A stretch of 64,000 bases of DNA from Haliotis asinina (taxonomy: Eukaryota > Mollusca > Gastropoda > Lepetellida > Haliotidae): positions 42,880,645-42,944,644 of the forward strand of contig NC_090281.1 in NCBI RefSeq assembly GCF_037392515.1, in the 5' to 3' direction. A model generated the notes under the pieces. That model saw only the letters and a program-made list of their open reading frames with translations. It did not search any database and was not told the DNA's origin. A program made the position numbers and the translations under genes. Of the stretch, positions 26,592-37,519 are shown in pieces (within the stretch, counting starts at the first letter, position 1; every line of letters starts with the position of its first letter).

Positions 26592-27239
26592 CATGTTTTA
26601 TGCGGCGTTACATGCTGTGAAATATTGTGAGATCAATAGAGTTGTTACTGCACCCATTTTACATACATAAAAACTATCAGATTATGAAACAGACAGTTTA
26701 ATGTCACTTGTTATGGCGTGTGTACATACAAACATAGCTCTAAGGGGACCAAGCTGTCTGGTCCGGAAACTATTTATCGATTACTTTGCGGAATATTTTA
26801 AGGAATTTGACAAATATGAGATTGACAGGACAAAATAAAACACTATAGGTGTTTGTGGCAATACTGATACATTTGTTGTGATGAAAAAATACATAAACGG
26901 GGGGAAACTAATAAGGAAACACATGAAAGTATAATTTTACCTTCAAGTGTTTCCATATCTGTTTCTATCGTTATTTTATATGTTCACAGCTTTTCATGAC
27001 TGACTAGATGCTTATGTCTGTTTGTGGAGTCTTGTTTAGGCTCCAGGCAATAATAATAATGCGTCCATTTGCATAGCTCCAAACTCCAACCGAGATACAG
27101 GCTCCTAGTGCCAGCAATCAAAGCACAGGACATTATTGCCCTGGGTCTCTTTTCACGTAGTGACTTACGATCACCTTAGTGCTTTGTGAAAGGAGCCCCT
27201 GGACAACCCAAGCTGTTAGAAGGTTATAGTCACATTACT

Positions 27240-27372
27240 TGTCCCATCGGGTACCCATTTTCAGCTGAGTGAACAGAGACAATTTTGAACAAACTCAAGG
27301 CAAGGTGAGATCACATGTATCACATGTGCTTCGTTGTGGGGTCAGGACTGAAGTCCTAGAAACTCTGCGCTC
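27240..27372 (+). repeat. Interspersed repeat family D, copy 2
   Basis: Same landmark order as the copy at 13.5 kb. It additionally keeps TGGGGTCAGGACTGAAGTCC near its 3' end, shared with the copy at 54.6 kb. Confidence 0.78.
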
Positions 27373-27528
27373 AGCGATGCTTAGTTTCACCCGCAGACCT
27401 ATGCACAGGATCACTCACTCACCAATTTCATTGCAACTGATTTCATGATTAAATTGTTTACGTAAATACAAAATGAGTCAGTATTCTCAAGTTTGTTTGA
27501 TCATTAGTTGTTAATGTTTGTTTTTGTA

Positions 27529-28826
27529 CAGTGTTCCCAGAAATTATTGAGAAAATCTTTGTGTTTTTTTCTAATGATGCTAAGATTGGAAAAAGGGCTT
27601 TCACTATGCACTAAGCATACTAAGTAAGGGAGACAACTCTTGAAGGCTTAGAAGGCAGCTCATTACGTCAAGAGTTATCTCCCTTGTCTGAGCAGACGGC
27701 TTCCTGTGTTGACATGGCAGAATTTACAGCAAGAGAGAAAAGAAAGCTCATTCTAGATGATTTTGAAAGGGGTGAGGCTGATGCTAAAGTGTTAGCTTGT
27801 AGACATGGTATTCCTCTGTCTACAGTATACAGAACTTTGAAGAATATTCAAACAGGAACCGGGATAGAGCACAAAGCAGGGGCAGGTCGGCCTAGGAAAT
27901 TCAGTGTTGTGGATCGCCGAAGACTTGGGCAGATTGTGAGTAGGGGCAAATTGAAAAGTGTTGAGAACATCAGAAATGAAATGATTAGCAGAGGAAGTCC
28001 TCAGGTATGCAATGAAACAGTTAGGCAGGAATTGCAGAGACTTAATTGGGTGAAAAAACGTGGAATTCCCTCGCCGTTGATGAAAGATGCACAAAAGGAA
28101 AAACGTTTAAACTGGTGTCGGGCTCATGAAAATCAAGATTGGGATAATGTTTTCTTTTCGGATGAAAGTTCTGTTTGGCTTTTCCCTAATTGTGTGAAAA
28201 TTTGGACCAAAGATACTGTCAAACCTATCTACCAACGACCAAAACATAGCCCGAAGTTTCACATGTGGGGTGGCATATCGGCTCGCGGAGTGACACCATT
28301 GTGTGTTTTCACGGGAAACTTGACAAAAGAAAGATACATTGACATTCTAAATGGTCACCTTCTTCCGACAGCACAAACATTGTATGAAGATGATTGGATT
28401 TTCCAGCATGATAATGACCCAAAACACACTGCGCGCTACACAAAACAGTGGTTGTCGGGCGAAAATGTTCCAGTTTTAGACTTGCCCAGTTACAGCCCAG
28501 ACCTAAACCCAATTGAGAATGTGTGGGGAGTCATGAAGGACAGAATAAACCAAAAGGGACTGAGAAACATTGAAGATATGAAGGCCGAGGTGGTCCAATA
28601 TTGGGATACCCTGTCACACGATTACCTACAAACTTTGATGGGTAGTGTGCCTAGGCGTATTCAGGCATGCATTGCTGAGCGAGGAGGTCTAACAAAGTAC
28701 TAAAACAAGACTGAGACTGTAAAAGGATGGTGTTTTAACATGTTTATGTAAGTAAAACGCCAGAAGTTAATAAACGTAATGAGTTACATGACGCAACATG
28801 ATTCTCAATAATTTCTGGGAATACTA
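27529..28826 (+). mobile_element. Tc1-type DNA transposon, apparently complete (1298 bp)
   Basis: Terminal inverted repeats of 25 bp (CAGTGTTCCCAGAAATTATT.. and its partner TAGTATTCCCAG..) differ at two positions. They are flanked by TA at 27527-27528 and 28827-28828, the usual target duplication. A single long transposase frame lies between them. In the 5' leader, 27626-27643 and 27668-27685 form an 18-bp inverted repeat with one mismatch and a 24-bp loop. Confidence 0.95.
27714..28703 (+). CDS. Tc1 transposase, DD34E, 329 aa, uninterrupted
   Basis: Cut-and-paste transposase that binds the element's ends and inserts at TA. Residues 1-110 hold the paired-like DNA-binding region with helix-turn-helix motifs (RHGIPLSTVYRTL) and the linker AGRPRKF, an AT-hook-like GRPR motif. 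The catalytic domain has D150 (FFSDESS), D233 (QHDNDPKHTA) and E268 (SPDLNPIENVWG), with exactly 34 residues between the last two. The length fits the family, usually about 340 residues. The frame is open upstream to 27684, but the first ATG is at 27714 and reads MAEFTAREKR, a normal family start. With no stops or frameshifts, the copy is young and possibly active. Confidence 0.95.
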   Translation: MAEFTAREKRKLILDDFERGEADAKVLACRHGIPLSTVYRTLKNIQTGTGIEHKAGAGRPRKFSVVDRRRLGQIVSRGKLKSVENIRNEMISRGSPQVCNETVRQELQRLNWVKKRGIPSPLMKDAQKEKRLNWCRAHENQDWDNVFFSDESSVWLFPNCVKIWTKDTVKPIYQRPKHSPKFHMWGGISARGVTPLCVFTGNLTKERYIDILNGHLLPTAQTLYEDDWIFQHDNDPKHTARYTKQWLSGENVPVLDLPSYSPDLNPIENVWGVMKDRINQKGLRNIEDMKAEVVQYWDTLSHDYLQTLMGSVPRRIQACIAERGGLTKY

Positions 28827-28861
28827 TAGTTCTTGTTTTTGTTTTTGTAGAACTCTTTACA

Positions 28862-30480
28862 ATTAGTGGTACAACGATAAATAGTGTTATAATGATAGTT
28901 AGTAGTATAATGATAAATAGTGATATAATGATAGTTAGTGGTATAATGATAAATAGTGTTATAATGATAGTTAGTGGTATAATGATATAATAGTGGTATA
29001 ATAATAGTTAGTGGTATAATGATATAATAGTGGTAGTAATGATAGTTAGTGGTATAATGATAAATAGTGTTATAATGATAGTGGTATAATGATATAATAG
29101 TGGTAGTAATGATAGTTAGTGGTATAATGATAAATAGTGTTATAGTGATAGTTAGTGGTATAATGATAAATAATGATATAATAGTGGTAGTAATGATAGT
29201 GGTATAATGATAAATAGTGTTATAATGATAGTTAGTGGTATAATGATAAATAGTGTTATAATGACAGTTAGTGGTATAATGATAAATAGTGTTATAATGA
29301 TAGTTAGTGGTATAATGATAAATAGTGTTATAATGATAGTTAGTGGTATAATGATATAATAGTGGTAGTAATGATAGTTAGTGGTATAATGATAGTGTTA
29401 TAATGATAGTTAGTGGTATAATGATAAATAATGATATAATAGTGGTAGTAATGATAGTTAGTGGTATAATGATAAATAGTGTCATAATGATAGTGGTATG
29501 ATGATAAATAGTTATATAATGATAGTTAGTGTTATAATGATAAATAGTGTTATAATGATAGTTAGTGCTATATTGATAAATAATGATATAATAGTGGTAG
29601 TAATGATAGTTAGTGGTATAATGATAAATAATGATATAATAGTGGTAGTAATGATAGTTAGTGGTATAATGATAAATAGTGTTGTAATGATAGTGGTATA
29701 ATGATAAATAGTGGTATAATGATATTTAGTGGTATAATGATAAATAGTGTTATAATGATAGTTAGTGGTATAATGATAAATAATGATATAATAGTGGTAG
29801 TAATGATAGTTAGTGGTATAATGATAAATAGTGTCATAATGATAGTGGTATGATGATAAATAGTGTTATAATGATAGTTAGTGGTATAACGATAAATAGT
29901 GTTATAATGATAGTTAGCGGTATATTGATAAATAATGATATAATAGTGGTAGTAATGATAGTTAGTGGTATAATGATAAATAATGATATAACAGTGGTAG
30001 TAATGATAGTTAGTGGTATAATGATAAATAGTGTTATAATGATTGTTAGTGGTATAATGATAAATAATGATATAATAGTGGTAGTAATGATAGTTAGTGG
30101 TATAATGATAAATAGTGTTATAATGATAGTGTTATAATGATAAATAGTGTTATAATGATAGTTAGTGGTATAATGATAAATAATGATATAATAGTGGTAG
30201 TAATGATAGTGGTATAAAGATAAATAATGATATAATAGTGGTAGTAATAATAGTTAGTGGTATAATGATAAATAGTGTTATAATGATAGTGTTATAATGA
30301 TAAATAGTGTTATAATGATAGTTAGTGGTATAATGATAAATAATGATATAATAGTGGTAGTAATGATAGTTAGTGGTATAATGATAAATAGTGTTATAAT
30401 GATAGTGTTATAATGATAAATAGTGTTATAATGATAGTTAGTGGTGTAATGATAAATAGTGGTATAATGATAACTAGTGG
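28862..30480. repeat. 1.6-kb AT-rich minisatellite, nearly C-free on plus strand
   Basis: Variants of ATGATAGTTAGTGGTATA and ATGATAAATAGTGTTATA alternate with a third block, ATGATATAATAGTGGTAGTA. Unit length is about 18 bp in higher-order groups. The plus strand has only a handful of C bases over 1.6 kb. Confidence 0.96.
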
Positions 30481-30942
30481 TATTTCTGAAATTTATTCAT
30501 TTGTCATTCAGATACAAAGCTGGATGAATCAGCGATACATAATGTGTTATCACTACTAACAGAAAAATACAAGTGTAATATTTCCACCAATATCACTCTT
30601 CAAAACACTTTCCTTGAATTGTGTTTTGATCAACGCCCAACTTTATCGATATCCAGGTGAAAATATATGAATGGATATTATGCTTAAATTTTATTTGTTC
30701 TACAATATTCAGTTAAGAATGTACTACTAAATGTTGTTAATGTAGAGCAGCCATGTCTAACTCCGCTTTGTATTTCTGATAACGAACAATCAATGTCACG
30801 GTTCAAACGTAAGTATTACGCCAAAGCGCGGTATTAACGTCGGCGTTATATGTACTGGGTACTTCAAGGTCCCTGGTTTGATCATATGAAAGAAGCACTC
30901 GTCTGGTACTATGTCTGCATCGAAAGACACATGTAGCAGATT

Positions 30943-31049
30943 GTGAGTGAGTGAGTGAGTGAGTGAGTGAGTGAGTGAGTGAGTGAGTGAGTGAGTGAGT
31001 GAGTGAGTGAGTGAGTGAGTGAGTGAGTGAGTGAGTGAGTGAGTGAGTA
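30943..31049. repeat. (GTGA)n, about 26 units
   Basis: A pure tetranucleotide run. Its position, directly at a LINE 3' end on the minus strand, indicates an expanded (CACT)n element tail. Confidence 0.97.
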
Positions 31050-31383
31050 AGTTAGTATTTAACGTCACATCGGCAATATTGCAGCCATATCGTGTCGAGA
31101 ACGATTAATCATAGAATACAAATGAATTAAAAACACATACTTTGTAAATACCTGTCAAGGATGGACAGTAAAACTAACTATACTATCACAAAATAGAATG
31201 TAAAACTAGTGATTAGATCTAAAACAATGTATCTACAGAGGACAATACAATATAAAATGGGCTATAGGTTGCCAACAACTGAAGGTAGATCGCCATACTA
31301 AGGACCATGGGGACTTACAATACATTTGCTTCCTGCATGGACCCTAGCTGGATTTACACCATCCCTTCAGCTGTTAGCAATTT
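31049..31383 (-). mobile_element. LINE 3' end, second truncated copy
   Basis: Read on the minus strand, this stretch matches the 3' UTR of the larger LINE next to it (shared words include ACCTGTC(A)A, GGACAGTAAAAC, ATATCACAA, GACAATACA(G/A)TATAAAA). It ends in GCTGCAATATTGCCGATGTG, ACGTTAAATACTAAC, then the ACTC run. It is a 5'-truncated copy lying in tandem with the main LINE. Confidence 0.7.
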
Positions 31384-33366
31384 GGTGAGTGAGTGAGTGA
31401 GTCATATGGTGGCGAAAACATTCAGCAATGAAAACGACTATTGTGTACATCATAACACCTGTCAACGAAGGACAGTAAAACAACTAGAATATCACAATTA
31501 GCATTAAAACTAGTGTGGAAAGTTAAAACTGATGTCGTTATATGGACAATACAGTATAAAACCAAGCTATAGATCGTTAGATTCATTAGAGTATAATTTA
31601 GTAATGTATTGTAAGGATAATTTTATACGACGTTATGTAAGACAAAGACAAAGACAAAGTCTTAGACCTTGATGGTGGACAGAATCTAATAGTTTAAGGT
31701 TGCTTTTGCAGGCTCCACCATATACAATGGAGCCATAATCAAGTTTTGAACGGAGCAGTGATCGATATAGGTGTAGGAGGCTAGCTTGATCCTCTCCCCA
31801 CTTTGAGTTGGTAAAAACAACTTTCAACAGATCGAGTGCTTTAAGGCATTTGGCTTTAAGGGATTTAATATGTGGCAAAAAGGTTAAATGGGGGTCAAAA
31901 ACTAGGCCCAAGAACTTGGCCTCCTTTACAACTTAAATGGGAGTGCCGCTTAAGTATAGTTTAGGATCTTTATGCGGTTTATATTTCCTACAAAAGTGTA
32001 GACAGTTAGTTTTCGACTTTGAGAATTTGAAACCATTTTCAAGACACCATTTATTTATTTTATTTAAACATAACTGCATCTGCCGTTCGATGGTGTGCAT
32101 ATTTTTACCACGACAAGAAATATTAAAATCATCCACAAAAGGTGATCCTTTAATTGAATCATTTAAAACCTTGGATAAACTATTGATCGTAATGCTAAAC
32201 ACGGTCACCGACAAAATACTGCCCTGGGGAACACCCTGATCCTGATTATAATGATCAGACATGGTTGAACCCACACGGACTTGAAATTGCCTGTCTTTTA
32301 AAAATTGTAATATAAAAAGAGGCAAACGGCCTCTCAAACCAAAATCATGTAAGTCCTTCAAAATGTCATGCTTCCTGGTGGTATCATAAGCCTTTTCAAG
32401 ATCACAGAAAATTGATGCAGCATGTTGTTTATTGACTATAGCATTTTTAACAAAGGATTCTAAACGTACCAAATGATCAATGGTACTTGCTCAAGAGCCG
32501 TATGGAGCTCACGTAAAGAAAACACTTCATTGTAATCTTCGTCGTTATTTGAATCGAAATTAAGCTTTGTCTTTTCCTGTTGTTTCTGATATCTCTGAAA
32601 CTCAGGGACATAATTCGCCGACGATGAATTCTTGCAAGAGTTTCGCCAATCTTATTTGCAATTTCAGATGTGCCAGTAATTAAATCATCCCCATCTTTAA
32701 GAAGGTGAACAGCAGCTTTTGAACCTTTACCTTTAATTCTTTGAACCATGTTCCATACCTTGGACATTGGTGTACGTGAATTAAGTTTGGACACATAGTT
32801 CCCCCAAGACTGCCGTTTATTTTGTTTGAAGGTACGACGTGCTTTTGCATTGAGTATCTTAAATTTATTTTAGTTGTGGACAGTTGGGTGACGGCGGAAA
32901 TAGTTTTCTGCCTTTTCTCTCGCTTTCCTGGCTTGTCTACAATCTGTATTAAACCATGGTTTCCGTACATGTGGAGTTGTAGAGGACTTTGGTATACACT
33001 CATCAGCAATTTCATTTAAAACATTGAATAGGATCAGGTATGTCACTGAAATATTCGGATCTTAGTTTAGATGTGCATAGAGTTTGAAATAAGGACCAGT
33101 CTGCCCTGGAACAATTCCATCTCGTATATGATGGGCAGCCAGATGGAGTAAGTTCTGATAATATAGTTGGAAAATGGTCACTTCCACAGAGATCATTGTG
33201 GACTGACCAATCAAATTCATTAAGTAGAGAAAAGTCTGCAAGAGACAGATCCAGAGAAGAGTATGTGCCGGTTGCAGGGTGCAGATAAGTGCTTGAATCA
33301 TCATTGTACATACATAAGTCATTATTGGAGATAAAATCTTCCAGTATTTCACCTTTTGTGTTTATA

Positions 33367-34655
33367 CGAGGGTTGGCTGAAAAGTTCTCAGCCTGAGTGG
33401 TTTTTCCCCACCAGGTAGAGACAGGTGTTTGCCACCAATGAGGACAATCATTTAGTGAATCATAGGCACAAAAAACGTACTAATAGTTTTATCTCAACTA
33501 CAGCTCTTTTGGTAAACCTACCCTCTGAAATCATCAGAAATGGACAAAACTGAATACAGGGCAGTCATCAAGTACTTGCAAAAGAAAGGGATGTCCCCAA
33601 CACAGATACATGCTGACATGGTCTACACTCTAGGGGATGATGCTCCTTCATTTTCCACAGTAAAGAAGTGGGCTGCAGAATTTAAGCGTGGCAGACAAAG
33701 CCTTGATGATGATCCACGCTCAGGAAGGCCTTCAACAGCAACCACACCAGAAAACATCACGCGAGTGCTCGATATGTTGATGGATGATCGACGATTGACT
33801 ACTCGACATATTGCTAGTGTAGTGGGCATCTCTCATGAGAGGGTTGAGCATATTATCACCAACGAAGTAGGAATGACTAAAGTTTCTGCAAGATGGGTGC
33901 CAAAGCTCTTGACAGCAGAACACAGACGTGTCAGGTTCCAGACGTCCCTTGACAATTTGCGTCGTTTTGAAGCAGATCCCGATGATTTGTGGCACGATTT
34001 GTAACCATGGATGAGACCTGGATACATCACTTTCAACCAGAAACAAAACTACAGTCAAAACAGTGGAAGCATCCTGATTCACCAGCTCCGAAGAAAGCCA
34101 AGTCTGTTCCTTCAGCTGGAAAGGTGATGGCATCAGTCTTTTGGGATTCCAGGGGTATTCTGCTCATTGATTATCTTGAAAAAGGTCAAACTATCAACGG
34201 CAGATACTATGCTGATCTACTGAACCAGTTGCGAAAAGCAATCAAAGCCAAACGACGAGGGATGATCGCTAAAGGTGTCCTCTTCCACCAAGACAATGCG
34301 CCTGTTCACAAATCCATGGTGGTGGCCATGTCAACAATCCGCGATTGTGGCTTTGAACTCATTGACCATCCTCCTTATTCACCTGATTTGGCTCCTTCTG
34401 ACTTCCACCTGTTCCCCAAAATGAAAAAGGAACTCGCCGGTCGCCATTTTGCAAGTAATGATGACGTCATTTCCGCTGTGACTGATTTTTTAGGGTAGCT
34501 GAAGAAGATTTCTTCCTGACCGGGATTCGGGCCTTGCAGCATCGCTGGCAAAAGTGTGTGAACTTGAAAGGGGACTATGTAGAAAAATAAATTACAAACG
34601 TGGACTTCGTAACTTTTTTTCACAGTGAGGCTTAGAACTTTTCAGCCAACCCTCG
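33367..34655 (+). mobile_element. mariner transposon inserted in LINE (1289 bp)
   Basis: The two ends match over the first 28 bp with one mismatch (CGAGGGTTGGCTGAAAAGTT..). They are flanked by TA at 33365-33366 and 34656-34657. LINE endonuclease sequence resumes on both sides, so the mariner arrived after the LINE. Confidence 0.95.
33540..34590 (+). pseudogene. mariner transposase with two frameshifts
   Basis: The helix-turn-helix half begins [17 protein letters not shown] at 33540 and stays in frame to about 33985. A one-base shift then moves the reading to the frame starting near 33989 (RFVTMDETW). A second one-base shift near 34490 leads into the usual C-terminus, ending GDYVEK at TAA 34588-34590. 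Catalytic motifs are MDETW, HQDNAPVH and SPDLAPSDFHLFP. The spacing between the second and third aspartates is 35 residues rather than the usual 34, apparently from a duplicated GTG codon near 34318. The copy is not functional as it stands. Confidence 0.92.
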
Positions 34656-36290
34656 TACCACCCCACAGCGGGTTATGGCCAGTGAGATCACCCATTATGA
34701 TACAAGGCCTAGGGAGTTGGTCATAGAGACCTTGAAGATCCGACTGTTGGAGTGACGAGGAAGGTGGTATATGCAAAGAGCATAGTGTAAAAGTAAAGTG
34801 AAGAGTAAGTCTCACTGCAACGGCTTGGAGGTTAGTTTTAAGAGTTACAGAACTATTAATAACATCTTGTTTAACGAGGATTGAAGATCCTCCAGTGGCC
34901 CTGTCACCCGGAGGGGAAAAATAATTGTATGCATCAAACTGACGTAAATTAAAAGTGTCTGTCTGTTTCAGGTAAGTTTCCTGTAAACATGAAGCTGGTG
35001 CTGCAAAGTCTTGGACCAATAGCTGTAATTCATTAAAATTAGTCCTTAATCCTCTACAATTCCACTGTATTATATTTTGCCCGAGGATGGATGTTATCAG
35101 ACACATCCATATCTTCTAGTGACCCAAACTTATTAAATAATTTGATCTTGTCTGACCCTTTAGGAGCTCGATTTGGTCTTGAAGTGATCTTTGTTTTACC
35201 TGTCTGTTTCTCATTTTTCTCTGGTTGTGATCGAGGTTGAGAAACGGGAGATTGTTGCTGAGAAAAGTTCTGATCAGGAAGTGATTCTGCTGTCTGTGTT
35301 GACTGCTCAGGAGAAAGGTTGATAGGAATATCTGTGTTTATCCACGTCGAGTCTGTTTGACAGGCATGTGACAAGGTAATGACTGGAGACGAATTTTCTT
35401 TGTTGGTCATTTCTGATGGTTTCCTGGCGATGGACGCATAAGTTTCACAAGTATCCCTTGACTGCATCAGCTTTTTGGCTTAAGAAAAACTGATATTATT
35501 AGTGTATTTAATCCTGTTGATCTCCATCTGCTTTTTCCAAGTGGGGCAATCGTTAATAAATGCTGAATGATTGTCATGGCAGTTGGCACCTTTCTTGGAG
35601 CTACTTTCACAATCTTCTGTTACACGAGTATTCTCAGCACAGTGAGCACACGTAACAGACAATGTGCAAGTTTTCACACCATGTCCAAACCTCTGGCATT
35701 TGAAACATCTCAGAAGATTGGGGATGTACACATCAACATTAACACTGTAGTAACCTGTCCTGATTGATTTGGGTGGATTTGGTGCAGAAAAAGAAAACAG
35801 GTATGTGTTAGTTGGAACATTCTCAATGTTTTTTCGAGTGGAAAATCATTTTACATACATCACACCTTGATCCTTCATTTCCGATGCAATGTTAGTCTCA
35901 GTCATATCTGCAAATAGACGATCTCGGTCTCGTACTACACCTTTACTGGTGTTCAGAGTTCTATGTGCAGAGGCCTTAACTGGAACTCCAACATACGTTT
36001 CAGTGGACAACAGGTTAGTTGCTTGCTGGTTTCTATTACATTCAAGTAATAAACATCCTGGACGCAAGCGTTTCACATCTTTAATGTCTCCTGCTATTCC
36101 ATGGATACCCTTAGATATCGCAAATGGATTCAGCTTTAAAGGAGTATTATCAAGAATCGCAAGGATCAGAAAACGAGGCCAGTAATCAATAGGTTTGGAG
36201 GGTCGCTGTTCATCGTCATCATTATCGAGTTGGCTTTTCGTTTGTTGTTGTTTTTTGTGTGTGTTTGGGGTTTGGTATTCCGTGGTAAGT

Positions 36291-37519
36291 TAGTATGAAA
36301 TCGTCATCCGAGCTCCGATGTTAAGAGCAGGCGGGTTTCCAGCCTGCAGCACCAAGGATACCCGGATGATATACTCAAGCAGAATAATCAACGAGAATTA
36401 TTCCACCAGAGTGGCCCATGAGCCACTGCCTTCTGGACATAGGGCTCAAGGCAAGATACGAAATTGGAGTTATACAATCACAAAATAGACATATCATCAC
36501 GAAGCCATGACAGCTGACAAAAGGCAAAATAATTTCTACAAATTTATGCAGCAAAATTTACATGCACAGGGCTTAGCATGATCAGCCGATTGATTGAATC
36601 GGGCCCATTCAACCACTCGTCTTGGTGAAGTCAGGCCAAAGTGGTGTGTTGAGCAATAGGAGCAATAGTCCTGTGCCCATGCCCTCAACCACCAGGATCA
36701 CAGGGCCGCAACCCACGGCAAAGGGGTTGGAGGACCAAATATCCCCGGAGTGCCCCTTAAAGTTTCTGAAAACTATTGAAGTCCAGGTGAACAAACATTC
36801 CTCAGTTAGAGTAAAAGCATTCCACCGATGTAGATTGTTAACCAACCAAACTGTGTGTGTGTACCACTACATACCTAATCAGTGCGCACCATCTCCATCA
36901 GAACAGAAGCAGTTAGGTAAACGTGTGAAGATTTTTCATTCAGCCGTGGACGTGCGATCAGTCCACAAGTGTTGATAAAAGCAAATTATGCCAAATTCAC
37001 TCAGTCAAATGAACTAAAGTCCTGACTGCTTAACACATACCCCAAGGTGTTAGTAGAGGCATCACCTTACGACAGATTGTGGGGTGTTGGACTCTCTCTC
37101 TGATTCCCGCATTAGGAATGAATCAAACCGGCGTGGACACAATCTGTTAGGACAGATCTTGATGGAAGTGAGGCTACGTATTTGCAGTGAATAACAACGT
37201 ATTACCTTGACACCCTTAGAGAGAGAGAGAGAGAGAGAGAGAGAACTGTCCTCAACCCTGATCAATGTTTTACACATCATTCTACATGCTAAATGAATGT
37301 AACTGTTAAGAACATATATGTGTGTATTGTCACAACAAATTAAAATTCACAAACCGTCGCTTTTTAGTTCATAGTCACAAGTGTCCTGTTAAGAAAAGCG
37401 TGTCTTCTAAGATTCCCTCCTGTACATCTCACAGGAAAGTGCTAGGATAAAACTCCATGTTAAGGTCGGACGACTGACAGTTTCACTCTTGCCAGCAAAC
37501 GGATAAGACGTCCCCTTTC
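36291..37519. other. No supported gene; possible LINE 5' UTR
   Basis: The first 600 bp may belong to the 5' UTR of the minus-strand LINE. A (GA)n run lies at 37219-37244. Nothing else is recognised. Confidence 0.45.

Larger units (their letters stand above)
18151..27528. other. No supported gene; SINE-rich intergenic DNA
   Basis: No coding exon is recognised. The content is family A, B and C SINE copies or fragments, a (TG)n(AG)n run at 26511-26588 and a family D copy at 27.2 kb. A/T-rich unique sequence fills the remainder. Confidence 0.55.
31384..36290 (-). mobile_element. Non-LTR retrotransposon (I/Jockey group), split by mariner
   Basis: Read on the minus strand. ORF1 (about 36290 to 35470) contains NPFAISKGI near its start and CCHC zinc knuckles (CFKCQRFGHGVKTC, CAHCAE). 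ORF2 begins with an AP endonuclease (35106-34642: IIQWNCRGLR, SCLQETYL, IMGDLTGHNPLWGG) and continues beyond the mariner insertion at 33352-33012 (CGSDHFP). A linker follows at 32794-32477, then reverse transcriptase at 32472-31933 (FCDLEKAYD, GVPQGSILS, FVDDF) and a C-terminal part at 31911-31633. Several frame changes and stops make it inactive. The 3' UTR ends at a short (ACTC)n tail at 31384-31402. Sequence up to about 36960 may be 5' UTR, but I cannot fix the 5' end. The exact clade is uncertain. Confidence 0.88.

Noticed and set aside
29498-30137. Open frames of Ile/Met/Val/Asn repeats
   Set aside because: They are translation of the AT-rich minisatellite, with no homology or splice context.
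30796-31068. A frame reading repeated Thr-His-Ser-Leu
   Set aside because: It is translation of the (GTGA)n run.
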